64,000 bases of DNA from Penicillium oxalicum (GCF_001723175.1 NC_064657.1:868001-932000); one strand, 5' to 3'; counted from the first letter of the stretch, positions 50,954 to 63,029 are shown. Made by a program: numbers and translations. The notes: generated by a model not told the origin, from the sequence alone.

Positions 50954-51802
50954 ATGGTACTCCGCGCTCCAAGCTTAACGCGAAGCTTACATCGCGCTTC
51001 CAGAGCAGCGAAACTCACAACATCGACACCAAGGCAGTTGCCAGTCTCGTCGTGTCGCGATGCTTCGACCCTCAGCCCGTCCTGCAGCGCAGCCACGGTC
51101 TTTCAAAAGCACCCCCAGACCTTGACGGCAAAGCGCATCCATGCATCTTCAGGGGCGATGATGCGACGAGCAGCTTCAACCAAATCCACCACCTCAGAAA
51201 CCAGCTCTTCCTCCCTCGTCGGAGCCCCCGACACAACCAATCACTATACCATCTTTCCCCAAACCCTTCCCGCCGGACCCCCTCCGCACTCGCCGTTCGA
51301 AGTCTCCGTGAGCGACCTGCGGCGCGAGTTCTTGCAACTACAGGGCGCAGTCCACCCGGACAAATACCCCTCTGGTGCGGAAAAGCAACGCGCCGAGGCG
51401 CTCTCTGCCCGAATCAACGAGGCTTATCGGACTCTGTCGGATCCGCTCCAGCGCGCGCAATACCTTCTTCGCGAGTGGCACGGGATCGACGTCACGGCGG
51501 AGGATGCATCGACCAAGCATGCTCTGGACGCGGAGACGCTGATGGAGGTGATGGAGGTGCAGGAGACGATTGAGGAAGTGGGTGCGTCACCCGAGGCGGA
51601 GGTTGAGATTGAGGCGTTGAAGGATGAGAATCAGGATCGTATTGCCGGGTGCGTGAAAGCGCTGACGGAGGCATTTGATCGTGGTGATGTGGAGGGGGCG
51701 AGGGTTGAGTGTGTCAAGTTGAGGTTTTGGTATAGCGTTGGAGAGGGCTTGAGAGAATGGGAGCCTGGGAGCACGGAGATTCGGTTGGTGCATGGGCAAT
51801 AG
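50954..51802 (+). CDS. jac1: Mitochondrial J-protein Jac1/HscB
   Basis: Co-chaperone that delivers the Fe-S scaffold protein to the mitochondrial Hsp70 for cluster transfer. 282 residues, single exon, no frame break. The first 75 or so residues are Arg/Ser/Thr-rich with no acidic cluster, like a mitochondrial presequence. The J domain spans about 97-165 (HYTIFPQTLPAGPPP, then LRREFLQLQGAVHPDKYPSG, INEAYRTLSDPLQRAQYLL) with the HPD tripeptide at 134-136 that stimulates Hsp70 ATPase. The HscB oligomerisation/scaffold-binding domain fills the C terminus (LDAETLMEVMEVQETIEEV, VKLRFWYSVGEGLREWEPG). Fungal Jac1 lacks the N-terminal zinc-finger of animal HSCB, as seen here. It lies 514 bases downstream of prp4 in the same direction. 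Confidence 0.95.
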   Translation: MVLRAPSLTRSLHRASRAAKLTTSTPRQLPVSSCRDASTLSPSCSAATVFQKHPQTLTAKRIHASSGAMMRRAASTKSTTSETSSSSLVGAPDTTNHYTIFPQTLPAGPPPHSPFEVSVSDLRREFLQLQGAVHPDKYPSGAEKQRAEALSARINEAYRTLSDPLQRAQYLLREWHGIDVTAEDASTKHALDAETLMEVMEVQETIEEVGASPEAEVEIEALKDENQDRIAGCVKALTEAFDRGDVEGARVECVKLRFWYSVGEGLREWEPGSTEIRLVHGQ

Positions 51803-53762
51803 AAGGAGATGCTGAGGCCATGCTGGTGGTTGGTGGCGAGTGGAAGAAGCGCTTTCGGCGATTTCCCTTGTTTGGATATTGCCAGACTCGGGATCATGTG
51901 GCTGAAGCTCAGTCTGTCCAAATGGGTGGTTTTCGGCTGGGGACTGCTCTCTTTGCGACGGTCTGACATTTGAGCCTACTGGAACTGTATTATAGATTTA
52001 CGATCATCATGAGGAGGCGCATGTATCGCGGTAGATCTTCTTGATAGAGATTGCGAACTTTTTCGACTACTATACTCGATTTGTACATGAGAAAGAAAGA
52101 ATCCTCAGCTTACATCTTGAGGCTTGGAGTTCAACCGGGTTTGATACCTGTTCAAAAAGATGAATATTTGTTAAGCAGCGATAGGCACGTGAAAGTTTTC
52201 AAGCTAAGTGCCATTTACCAAGGTGGTTTAGTATCTTTTCCACTTACTGACCTGAGTCTCGTGTGTGGAAGAAGAAAAAAGAGAAAAGAAAAGAAAAAGC
52301 ACGATTAAGAGGCCCACAACTGACTCGAATTCTAGGTAATTTCCATTGGACTGAAGAAGAGGCGAGCAAAATCACTACCATATATTCTCCACGTAAATGA
52401 CAAGACTTGAAAGACCTCTCCCAACCTTGCAAATCACGATGTCTATCCTCTTGCACAAAGACAAGGTGGACACGCTCACCGGTCTTCCAAATTGAAGCAT
52501 TCTACAAAGCCACTACTATCAGAAGCTGTAGCAGCGGAGTGGTGGTCAACAGCCCTCGAGTCAAATACTCTTTTTTTCATCCTCACTCAATTGATCACCC
52601 ACTCGAAAAAGGCACCCCTTCCCTGGAAGAAAATTCATCGAATCAAAACGTACTTGTCTTATCGGACTGTTCTTGAACGATGGCACATTATCCAGTAAAA
52701 AAAAGTGAAGCTACCCCCCCTTACCCCTAAAAAACTACACACACACACCCCTTCACTTTCAGGAACCCAACTTCCAGGGCGTCCAAGGCGGCACCATCTA
52801 CCCTGCCTTATCATCATATGGTATGGACCATCCTCGTGGATGGACACAGGGCTGGGAGCGTATTGGCTACAATGTGTATGACCGAGGGCCCGCATTTGAG
52901 AGACGTGGAGTAGGCGATTGGGCACGAACAAGCACAAAGGAAAAGAAATGCAAGGCTTGGCGTGGTCGATTTGCGGGCATGAACGCCTAAACTAAACCGG
53001 GACTAAAACGAAAGAGTAATCAATGAGAACGGGTTACTGGGTTTTACTTCGCTATTTTTACCACCTTTCACGAAAGCAAAATAAGGGGGGAAAAGAAAGA
53101 GGAAATCATTTTCAAGTCCTCTCCTTTTTTTGGTAGAAGCTGTAGTTATATTCGAAATCTCAGAATAGGTACCGCGGTATTCAACTAGGAGATCTATGAA
53201 AATGATCGGACCTTCATAGGTAAATTTATCTAATAAGCTATCGATGGACCTACCGGAGAAATTGGGTATTGCGACCAAGGATTCAAATGCTAGACTATTG
53301 TGCATCGAGCTGTCCGTACTGGCTCTCAGTAGTCCATGTACCTGACTCGTTTCGGAAAGTCACCCGACTCGATCTGTCGGTCAGTAAGTGAGGCGTCGGT
53401 GTGGATATCATCGTACCAAGTTGTCCACCCATCATCACAGCCCACGTAGCATACGAGACCAGCCAAACTGCCTCGTTTATCTTAACTGTATGGAGTCTAT
53501 GCGAACGAGCGACCAGGCGCGATTCAAGCGGGTTCATCTTGTACCAGACCGACTGATTGCCCCGTTAAGGAAGCATCACTGCGCCTGACCTGTGGCAGTT
53601 CTTTTCCCCGCGAGTATTAAATAGGCGTATGCTTTTGCGATGAGCCCAGCACCGAGGATGAGGTGGAGAGCGTGCAATATCAATTTCTCTCCTGGAATCA
53701 GTATCATTGTGAACGTCCAGTGAATACTCGCCGACGAGTCTCTTGAACGAGCTACAGTTCTC
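51803..53762. other. Intergenic region, no gene seen
   Basis: About 2 kb between jac1 and the BTB gene. Short frames only; AT-rich with A-runs at 52270-52310 and 52696-52705. No motif or splice pattern was recognised. Confidence 0.45.
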
Positions 53763-55759
53763 ATGGAGTTCCGTGATTTTAACAGGTATGCGATACGTCT
53801 CCCTTCTATCTGGCAGTCAGAGGCCCATTTGCAAAGCGCATCCAGGTAGTACTTTGCGGAAGAGGTACTGATCCGCAAAATGCATGATTCCAATCACATA
53901 GCATCATCCACTCTCCCTCCTTTACATTTCTCGTTGGACCGAAACACACCAAATTGACCATTCAGTCCGGCCTCGCCCAACATGTCTCGAAACCACTACA
54001 CAACTTGATGAACAATGGACACACGAGAGAGTCCAAGCACCGGATCGCCGTTCTCGAAGAGGAAGATGTTGAGACTTTTGTCGCCTTTTGTGAATACGCA
54101 TACACCGGGGATTACAAAGTCCCTGCGCTGCCGGTGGAATGCGCAGTTAGCACGAAAACACCGGCATCAGCGCCAACGCGTCAAAATCAAGTTCGACCAG
54201 CTCTGAGCGAGAGTGGGAGAAACTCGGCGCTTTCCTGGCGAGGTACCTATCGTTCGGACTCGTTTTCTTCGGTGCTACCACCTCCGGTGCCCTCGCCGCC
54301 GCCAGAGAGCCTCGTCGAAGGGCAAGAGGGGATGCAGGAGAACGCAGTTTATACTGTACCAGAAGAGTCTGCGCTGAGGGAAGCGCACGAAGATAGTTCT
54401 CGAGCTGAATCGCCTGATGTCGTGGAAGAAGAAGAAGAAGCGGTAGCGGCGGCGCAGAGTGAGCTTCCTGTTCCGACCCCGGAGAAAGAAGCCGCGAAAT
54501 CTTCTGAGAACAGTGAAGAAGCAAAGTCTGAGCAGGCCACTGAGTCATCTGAGACGTCGGCTCCCAGTGAGAACATCGAGCCAGCAACAACGGAGACAGA
54601 GGAGCATGCTGCACCCAAGGAGCCATCACCTGCAAAGCTAGCTCTCACCGAGCCAGCAGATTCATCCAAAGAGAAGAAATCGAAAAAGTCCAAGAGCAAA
54701 AAGACGAAAAACAAGCTGTCAAGTCAACCACCCGAGACGGAGCCGCCAGCGAGCCTGACTCCGCCGTCTACGCCACCTCCTCCAGAAGCTGAACCGATTA
54801 TTCAGGAGGGAACTGCACCCGCCGAGATTGAAGAGCAACCAGCCGTCGATGAATTGCACTGTCCACCGTCAGATGAGCAGAGAGAGGAAGGTGGAGATTC
54901 ACCGTGTGAGAAACACTCCGAGTCTTCCATTCCAGCCGTGCAGCAGCCGTCTCTACCTGCTGCAGATGTGCCGAAATCGCCAGAGTCAACAAAGTCGTTT
55001 GCCGAAGATGGAATTCCACCAGCTTCAAATTCCAAGCCTTCAACTCCCTCTCCGTCTCGGTCGCCAACACCATCAACCGCGCAGCGGGAGACCATCTCTC
55101 CCAGACCCATGCTGGACATGTCGTTTGCACAGCAACGGTTTGATACATCCCCCCGACCTGCGGGGCTCAATCTCTGGGAGGAGTTCACAGCCCTGCAATA
55201 TGAAGACGAGGTGGTATCTGTCTCAACGCCTCGGTTCGATAGATATCCAAGTCCTCAGACTCTGCAGGGAGCCAATCCGCCTTATCTCACCTTTCACGCC
55301 AAACTTTACGTCTTCGCCACGCGATATCTTATTCCCGCTCTCGCTCAGCTCTGTCTCCGCAAACTCCATAACGATCTGGTCCACCTACCCTTGAACACCA
55401 AGGAGATATACAAAGAGCCAGAATCTGCCCGAGGGGAGAAAGTCAATATGTCCGACGCACAGGGCGTGGTGCTGGATCTCCTGCACTACGCATATACCAG
55501 AACCGCTCGACTGGAGCCAATCACTCCGACATCCGCGACGCAGCTGCGAGAGAACGAATTGCGGCGTCTCGTCGTGCACTATGCAGCTTGTCGGGTAAAG
55601 CAACTGGCCAGCTGGCATGCAGTGGGCGACAGTGGGATGGCTACCCCGATAGTGGCGGGGTACGCGGCTGGAGTCAAGGGATCGAAGCCGATGAGCATGA
55701 AAGCCTTGCTGGATCAGACGCCCGAACTGGCTAGCGATCTTGTGTATCGCATGATGTGA
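53763..55759 (+). CDS. BTB/POZ domain protein
   Basis: BTB/POZ domains mediate dimerisation and Cullin-3 recruitment; this fungal subgroup has no assigned function. A 23-base first exon (53763-53785, MEFRDFN plus two bases) joins 53902-55759 across a 116-base intron, giving 626 residues and an uninterrupted domain. The BTB starts immediately: SIIHSPSFTFLVGPKHTKLT, then IQSGLAQHVSKPLHNLMNN and VETFVAFCEYAYTGDY. Residues of about 90-440 are disordered, rich in Glu, Ser and Pro, with a Lys-rich patch (SKEKKSKKSKSKKTKNK) that could be a nuclear signal. The C-terminal part resumes with FHAKLYVFATRYLIPALAQL and VVLDLLHYAYTRT, typical of the second half of fungal BTB proteins, so the low-complexity block appears inserted between the two halves. 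No frame break. Confidence 0.88.
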
Positions 55760-58519
55760 GACTGAGCCCTGGAGCTGGGGGGAAATCCTATGAGGAAAGT
55801 GACGAGAAGGGTGAATACTGATTCAGATCTAGGTTCCCGTAGCACGTGCTACACTGGGAAATGTGGCTGTCCCACTGTTCTGTGCTTGCGACAAGCCTCT
55901 TTTTGCTTCTGACCGAAGTCATGCAACAGCGGGGACGGGGCTGGGGCTGTCCTAATTTGACAATCTCGTGGGGTTTTGCGTCTTTTTCTCTTTTTTTTGT
56001 GCTTTTTTCATTTGGTTTTCTTTCTGCATTTTGAGCTCAGCCTAGTAGTATGTATTCAAGTGTATTGTGATGTGTGGAAGCCTTTTCGCACACTGTGGAC
56101 ATTCAGCGTTTAATTTGTCCAAACATGTTCTTTCAGAGATGGCTACAGACATTTTCAGATGGTTTGCTCAACTATGATTTCGGGTCTGCCTCGTCGAGAA
56201 TTCAGCGTTCTTTCCTCGTCCGAGAAACGGTCCTTGAAATGATGTCAAAGCAATTTCTATTAGTGGTACCGTGTCGTTGTATAAGTGTAGTAAGTGTACC
56301 ATCACTGAAACCATTGTTCACTATATTTATAGCACAAGATCGGACAAGTCACAGTCTCTCTAGGAATTGAACCATTGCACCGCCTACATTACCTTATCCA
56401 CAAGCCTGATGCATCCATTATGCAGATTTTATTCACAATTTCCCTGGCATCCGCACTGGACCCGAGTCAGTTCCAATGCTCCCGTTCCCCATCCCAGTCA
56501 AGCACGTACCACCAGTCCCATCCAGTCCGGTCTCGTCTGGCCCGGTCTGGTCGGTTGCACGGTTAGTTGGGCATGAAGATAGAGAGATCGATTCCTCCAT
56601 TCGGCCTTTTCGGACCGAATCGGGCCATGTCGCAGACACCGCGACCGCAAAATATGTCTCGATGACGGGCTCTCCAAAATTGAGACTCGGCGCAAACAGG
56701 TAGCCTTGCGCGGCGATCATCCATCCGTGCTTGGCATTGAGCACTCTTGACGTGGACGATGCAGGGCTGGGCCCCCTGGTAACTCTAATGTGAAACTCGA
56801 TTCTATCATGATAAATTTGGGTAGTGCAAGGGTTGGCGATCTTGGCGTCGAGGCTGTGAAGATAAGCTGCTCGCTTGGCGGGAATCTCAGGGGCTACAGT
56901 ACATGATGATGCGGCAATCTGGGTGGGAGTTGGTGGAATATGGAAGATGCTCGCATTGATCGCATGCATTCAGTGATTATGGAACCCTGATCTGAACACT
57001 GTCATCAGATCCAATGACTAAAATGGTGATGCCCAACGGCTGTGAGAGATGACCAGTTCATGGAAGGTAAAAAAAAAGAAAAAGAAAGATTTGGGCACTC
57101 CGTTCGTCCAGGAGCTCCCCTTTTGCCGATTCACAGCCCCCCAAAAGCTTGGCAGCGGGCCGACTGTCGATCATCGGCTCTTGGCGAAGTTCTTTCGGAA
57201 CTCTCGAGGCTCCCTTTTTGGTTATTTTTTGTTTTTCTTCCACTCGGCCCGATAAGAGGATATCCCGTCAAGGTAGACCGGAAATCTTGCTATTCAACAA
57301 GCTGGAAACATGTCGGTTTATGCGTCGGACATGCGATGATTGCTACTGAGTTAAAAGGTCATGACTCATTCTACACATAGTCTTCTAATCCACTGAGAGT
57401 TTTCATGGAATCTGATCCATTTCGCATCGAGATCAAATACGATTTTTCACAGTGCCACGCAACAACAACCTGAATCAAGTTCTTGGCAGCCCTGATGAAC
57501 GCTTTTCCGGCTCAAGATCCAGATTGCACGGCATGAAGTCTCATATGCCAAGAGCCAAGGACTATCTACTGTATCTCCAGAGTACGCCTGGTGTTCCTCC
57601 ATCTCTCTCCTGCTCTCTGATGGTCGCAACGATGGTCGCAACCTCCCAATAAGGTTTCAAGGATAAACCTGTGTGTTCTCGACCCAACCTGATACGAACT
57701 ATGTCACTGGCTCCACTTTTGGAACTATTTGTTTCCTGAATCCATGCGTCGCAAAAACTTCAAGCATGGAGCAGCGTTGCATTGCAATGCCACGCCTTCC
57801 CCCCCTCCCTTCTTCTCTGGTGGTAATTTACACCGCACCCGAGCCCTAAGATCTTCAAGATGGTCGTCTCCTCCTCCGCTGGTCCCTTGTGAAAATGTCT
57901 AGTCCTTTGGGCATTGGGCTCGGCACTGATAAGCTACTGAGATCTGGTAGGTCCATCATTCGAAAGGGGTGCATGCTCTGACGAATGCTGTGGATCTCCT
58001 CTCAGGCAGCATGTTCACTACTCATTGTAAGACGAGGGCCCTTTTTGACAGAATGGCAGTGAAACTGCCCCAGGCAGGAGAATTTGCTTCTGATGTGAAC
58101 TCTTGGCGGAAGATCAGTTCATGAGGATCTACACCGCCATCGAAGGTTGACGATACTTGCGTGGCGAAGTCGTGGAGGAGGGGGGCGATGAGGAAGCTAG
58201 TTGGTTAAGTATCAAACGGAATTGTAGCTTCCAGAGAACGTCGTCGTGAATGCCAGAAAAGCATACAAATACACCATGTCCATACCATGACCTCGAAGCT
58301 TGATGTATCTTTCGGTTTATCCAACAACCACTTACTCGGTTCCTTTCTCCTCTAGATTCTCATTCTTTATATTTTCTTGGGTCTTCTTTCAACAAATCAA
58401 AATTGGATTTTGATAGACACTCTTTACCCTCCAATTTCACGCAAGATTTTCCTTTATTTCGGTCAATCGCTGCTCACAGTCAACCTCTCCTTTCCTCTCC
58501 AATCTGGATTCAAGAAAAC
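55760..58519. other. Intergenic region, no confident gene
   Basis: 2.7 kb. A 178-codon minus-strand frame (56433-56969) includes HGWMIAAQGYLFAPSLNFG and has no family I recognise; it is kept as unproven. The last 150 bases before 58520 are T/C-rich and likely the leader of the transporter gene. Confidence 0.4.
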
Positions 58520-59749
58520 ATGTTTCCTCCACAGCATCCAGGCTTGCTCGTTTCAGACAGCTACGAGCTCCCACAACGCACCGCTCATTCATCTCACTCA
58601 GAAACCACCATCGCACCACACCATGAGGAAAAACCATACCACCACAAAGATGTCTCCTTTACCCAGCGTCTTCGTCACTTCACATGGGCTTGGTATACCC
58701 TCACCATGAGCACAGGCGGTATCGCACTCCTCATCGCCAATCAACCCAACACTTTTCCCGGTCTCCAACAGATCGGTCTCGCCATCTACTTCATCAACCT
58801 CGCCCTATTTGCTCTCGTAACCTCCCTCATGGTAGCCCGATTCATCATCCATCGCAACTTTGTCGACTCACTCGCCCACGAGCGCGAAGGCCTCTTCTTC
58901 CCAACTTTCTGGCTCTCCATCGCAACCATGATCACCGGTCTCGAGAAATACTTTGGTGAAGATCCCGCCCACTCCTTCTCCACCACCATGGCGGTCCTCT
59001 TCTGGACCTACTGCGCCTGCACCTTCGCTGTGGCCGTCCTGCAATACTCTTACGTCTTCACCTCCATCAGCTACAGACTTCAAACCATGATGCCCTCCTG
59101 GGTTCTGCCCGCCTTTCCTATCATGCTAAGCGGGACCATCGCCTCCGTCATCGCCGCCCGCCAGCCCCCAGACACATGCATCCCCATCGTCGTGGCCGGC
59201 ATCACCTTCCAAGGTCTTGGCTTCTGCATCAGCTTCATGATGTACTCGCATTACATCGGCAGATTGATGGAATCTGGCCTTCCGAATCGTGAGCACCGTC
59301 CAGGCATGTTCATCTGCGTGGGTCCGCCCGCGTTCACGGCACTCGCGCTCATCGGCATGGCACGCGGATTGCCCGATTCATTCGGCGTGATGGGTCGACC
59401 GGACAATGCGTCTGATAGACAGGTGCTGGAGACTTTGGCCCTGGCGGCGGGCGCGTTTCTCTGGGCCCTCAGTTTGTGGTTCTTTTGCATCGCGCTGATT
59501 GCCGTGGTGCGGGCTCCGCCTACCGCGTTCCATTTGAGTTGGTGGGCGATGGTCTTTCCTAACACTGGGTTTACGCTGGCGACGATCACCCTGGCCAATG
59601 CGTTTGAGAGCAAGGCGATCAAGGGCGTGGGATCAGCCATGTCCATATGTATCGTGGCCATGTGGCTGTTTGTCTTTGTGAACCATGTGTTGGCGGTGAT
59701 TCGGTGCGATATCGTGTTTCCTGGCAAGGATGAGGACGTGAGTGAATAG
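58520..59749 (+). CDS. TDT-family C4-dicarboxylate/malate transporter (Mae1-like)
   Basis: Plasma-membrane transporter of the tellurite-resistance/dicarboxylate (SLAC1-fold) family. 409 residues from the first true ATG at 58520, single exon; the longer open frame upstream has no ATG. About ten hydrophobic segments are visible, from FTWAWYTLTMSTGGIALLIA to MSICIVAMWLFVFVNHVLAV. Motifs of the fungal malate permease branch are RLRHFTWAWYTLTMSTGG, QPNTFPGLQQIG, GPPAFTALALIGMARGLP and FHLSWWAMVFPNTGFTLAT. The sulfite pump Ssu1 has the same fold; the first-helix sequence and the FPGLQQIG block favour Mae1, so substrate malate/succinate is inference. His-rich N-terminal tail (about 55 residues). No frame break. 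Confidence 0.88.
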   Translation: MFPPQHPGLLVSDSYELPQRTAHSSHSETTIAPHHEEKPYHHKDVSFTQRLRHFTWAWYTLTMSTGGIALLIANQPNTFPGLQQIGLAIYFINLALFALVTSLMVARFIIHRNFVDSLAHEREGLFFPTFWLSIATMITGLEKYFGEDPAHSFSTTMAVLFWTYCACTFAVAVLQYSYVFTSISYRLQTMMPSWVLPAFPIMLSGTIASVIAARQPPDTCIPIVVAGITFQGLGFCISFMMYSHYIGRLMESGLPNREHRPGMFICVGPPAFTALALIGMARGLPDSFGVMGRPDNASDRQVLETLALAAGAFLWALSLWFFCIALIAVVRAPPTAFHLSWWAMVFPNTGFTLATITLANAFESKAIKGVGSAMSICIVAMWLFVFVNHVLAVIRCDIVFPGKDEDVSE

Positions 59750-60473
59750 ACTTGCGAGACTGGGTTTGGGGAGAAAGTATTCTCGACAGTTTTTGACTTG
59801 CATTTTCGTTTCTTTTTCTTTTCTTTTTTTTCGGGGGTTGATTCTTGATCCATCTGCGTCTTTGCAGCTTCATGTGCATTTTTTGTTCTCAGCTTTTCTC
59901 GAGACTTTTGTCCGGCTTGACTGTTCATAGTCGCTTGGTTTATGTGTGAGTTTCCCTTCATTTTCTGGCGTTTGGAAGCGGATTCTTTTTTTTGTTGTGG
60001 GATTTAGCGATCGCATGTTTGGGTGATGTCTCTTTGGCGCTGGGTTGCCTTCGTTAGCCTCATCTTCATTTTCAAAGAGTATAGAGATAGACCGTTTCGC
60101 ATGATTTCAAGATAGATCTGATTCCATGTCACTTTTTTGCTTGACCACGAGATATTAATCATCCATGTCGCGAGTATCTGTCTCAAGAGAATGTGTATCT
60201 GACCAGCAATCAGTGGACACTGCTAAGGAATAGACTACAGAGTGATCGAGATAGATTAATGGAAATCCTTTAAGAGACACACCATCCCTTTCCACCACGG
60301 GAAAAAAACGCACCAAATCAAACCGAATTACATCTTTTCAGAGTAACGTCTCAAACCGAACTCTAAAAGGGAGCAGCAGCAAATAATACAGAAAGAAAGG
60401 GGGAAAATACATGACATTCAATTACGATTCACCAAGCCCCAAGTCATGCATGATCAATGAATTTTCTGCTTCA
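59750..60473. other. 3' region of the transporter gene, no gene seen
   Basis: T-rich at first (59808-59835), then AT-rich. Short frames without motifs. It leads into the repeat-rich segment. Confidence 0.45.
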
Positions 60474-60605
60474 AGAGTTCCTCTTGGCTTCGTTCTTGAC
60501 GATCAACGCCGTCAAGAACTACTAGGCCCCAGCACCGCGTCGAGGTGGGAACTCATCGCTGGAGTAAATCGCGAAATAAATGGTCAAAAGATAAATGGCA
60601 AAAAG
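60474..60605 (+). repeat. Direct repeat copy A (about 120 bases)
   Basis: Shares long blocks with 61525-61640, including ACTACTAGGCCCCAGCACCG, AGGTGG, CTCATCGCTGGA and AAATCGCGAAATAAATG. Copy A has about 12 extra bases near 60500. Confidence 0.8.
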
Positions 60606-60793
60606 ACAAATAAATGGCTGCAAGATAGATGGCAAAGTGAAAAAAAAAGCAGAGTGAAAGGATGGTCGAGAAATGGCAGATGGTAAATGGCAACGTATGA
60701 ACAAGAGGACTCTGTGGCTACAACCGCAACAAGACCGGCCGGTGCTGGGACCAGCAGGGCAAGTGGGGAGTCAGTGAGAGTTGGGGTGGAGGT

Positions 60794-61100
60794 ATGTGCG
60801 GAAGGAAATGTACAAAGATGGTGTAGGTGGGAGTAAATGGTGGGGAGATGAGATATGTACGGAGTGGAATGTGCAAGAATGGGTAAGTGAGAGTAGATGG
60901 TGGCAAGATGAGATATGTTGAGGGTAAAATGTGCAACGGTGTGTATGAGACAGAAGATGGCGAGATGGAAGAATATGTGGCAGAGGAAATGTACAAAGAT
61001 GAGAGATGGTAGAAATGTACGAGGACGTGGAAGTGGCAGAAGATGACGAGATGGGGGGTATGTATGAGAAATGAAATAAATAAAGATGAAGAAGGGTCAA
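60794..61100 (+). repeat. Degenerate 60-base minisatellite, 4-5 units
   Basis: Units begin at about 60794, 60855, 60915, 60975 and 61060, each opening with ATGT and containing GTRCAA-like and GATGNNGAGAT-like blocks. Spacing is 61, 60, 60 and 85; the fourth unit is longer by about 25 bases. Because 60 is divisible by three, the minus strand shows a 20-residue repeat in an open frame, which does not by itself mean coding. Confidence 0.75.
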
Positions 61101-61524
61101 AGGTGTCAAGGATATGGCATGGACAAGGCGACATGAGATGAGGAAGAGATGATGTTGTGTGATGGAAAAGGCAAGATTGAAGGAAGAAGTGAGGGAAAAT
61201 CAGGAGCTTAAATACCCTCGACGTGAGTAGGTTCTCTGAAGACTAGCAAGCAAACATTTCAGTGTTGTCATGATATTGATATTTTGGTCGGTCTACGTGG
61301 ATATGTTGACACGACGTCATGTCAACATTACCTGCCAATACGCCATACGCGCGATGTTGCCGCGCTACGGAAGTTTGACAAACAACTTAATTTCCAGTCG
61401 CTTCAGGAACCAACAAGACTTGTCAAGAAGAGACCTATGGAGAAAGTAAAAGAAATCGAATGAAAGAAAGAAAAAAGTTGAAAGTAAGGGAATCAAAAAG
61501 AAAGTCAAGGGAAAACAGTAGAAA

Positions 61525-61640
61525 GTGAGTTTCTTTTGGCTTCATCCCTTTTCAGGGACTACTAGGCCCCAGCACCGCAACAAGGTGGAAGCTCATCGCT
61601 GGAAGAAATCGCAAAATAAATGTTGAAGACCAGGCAAAAG
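61525..61640 (+). repeat. Direct repeat copy B
   Basis: Partner of 60474-60605, in the same orientation and about 1.04 kb downstream. The best conserved core is 61558-61625. The interval between copies holds the minisatellite and a purine-rich stretch. Confidence 0.8.
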
Positions 61641-61717
61641 GTAGATTTCAAAAAAGAAATCTGCCCGTGTCTATGTCGGAGTCTGTAGGGAAGAGTAGTT
61701 GGAAAAGATATCAGTAG

Positions 61718-61955
61718 CGTATAAAGCTCATCAAAGGAGCCTACAGGGATGAATCCCCGTAAGTAACAAGAGATGACACCAGATTTCAGTACTGCATGGA
61801 TCGCAGAGAGGCGCTTATGAGGATGGGATATGTGGTCGTGGAGTTTAGAGCTCAGCAAAATGAGCTTACAGGGATGGATCCCCGTAAGTGGCAGGAGATA
61901 GTAGCAGATTTTAGTACTGCATAAACTGCAGAAGATAATGCGGAGGATGAGTTCC
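61718..61955 (+). repeat. Imperfect tandem duplication, 125-base period
   Basis: Two adjacent copies, about 61718-61842 and 61843-61955. Both contain CAGGGATGRATCCCCGTAAG (61744 and 61869) and CAGATTTYAGTACTGCAT. CAGGGATGGATCCCCG is also nearly palindromic. Divergence between copies is roughly a quarter by eye. Confidence 0.75.
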
Positions 61956-63029
61956 AGTTGCAAAGACAGGATATCTGGTCGCAATTTGTACATCTGTGAT
62001 TTGAGTTGTTGGAGTCTTGGATCAGGAAAATATACTCCGGCGCCATGTGGACCCAATCGCGCAAATGCGGGCTGTTCCAATCCAGACGCGGCTGAGTGCA
62101 AGCGCGATAGCCGCTTATCTGATCTGATCTCGAGGGTGGACCACCCCATCCATATGGTCTGGCCATGCACTGTTATCAGCTTCTACTGTCGACTGGAATC
62201 ATGGAGAAATCGAGGATGAATCATACAGGCGCAACGATGAGATTTAAGAACACACTGAATCGCGAAAACGCCACCAGCTGGCAATATATATGATACCAGC
62301 CCTGGGTTTCATATTAAATTAAACTTGACGGGCATATACTATCTCTTGCTCCGTACATCCTGTTGCATCATTCCGCCAAAGGATTTCAGAGTGACCTCAA
62401 TATTGAAGCACCAAAAAATAATCAATCTGATTGGCCAGCCACTCAACCATCGAAGCTGGCTATTCAGCCACCCTTGCTTTATTCTCTCCGCCCGCTCATC
62501 TCCCTCTTACGCTTAGCAATACTTGTCTGTATACATCCTCTTCTCATTTGTAACATTTCGTTCGTCTCTATCTCGGACAGCTGGGAGCAGCCGCAGCATT
62601 TGCACTGAATCTGAAAGGGAGGCATCTCATTTGTCTACGGGGTCCGCCATCGTATCGCGTTCATGATCCCGAGACCTGCAGGTGGCGACTTTGAGAGAGA
62701 GCAATTTCTCAATAAACTCAAGATCGATAAGATATTCTCTCAATACCAGCCTTGTACTCATATAGTCTAGTGCTGACTCTACGCGGATAACAGCATTTTT
62801 ATGGAGTACGTGCGAGGTCGACTCTGATGAGCGTTCGATGATTACGTCTACTGACAGACTGATTAGATAGAAAAGTCTCTTCGAAAATAGATAATAATAC
62901 TTTTGAACAGAAACAATCGTGGTTGCTAGCAAGCAAAGTGGCCCCTGGAATCACTATCTCTATGAAACGAATGGATGAAGGACTTTACCCAAGCCTTTTC
63001 CCTTCTAGAATAGCTTGATCTCGCATATG
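61956..63029. other. Gene-poor segment between repeats and kinase remnant
   Basis: Short frames on both strands, none with a motif. It may include decayed upstream parts of the kinase-like locus, but I could not recognise kinase subdomains here. Confidence 0.35.

Noticed and set aside
56433..56969. 178-codon minus-strand frame
   Set aside because: No known motif, tail is Gly/Thr-rich low complexity, and no supporting exons. It could still be a lineage-specific gene.
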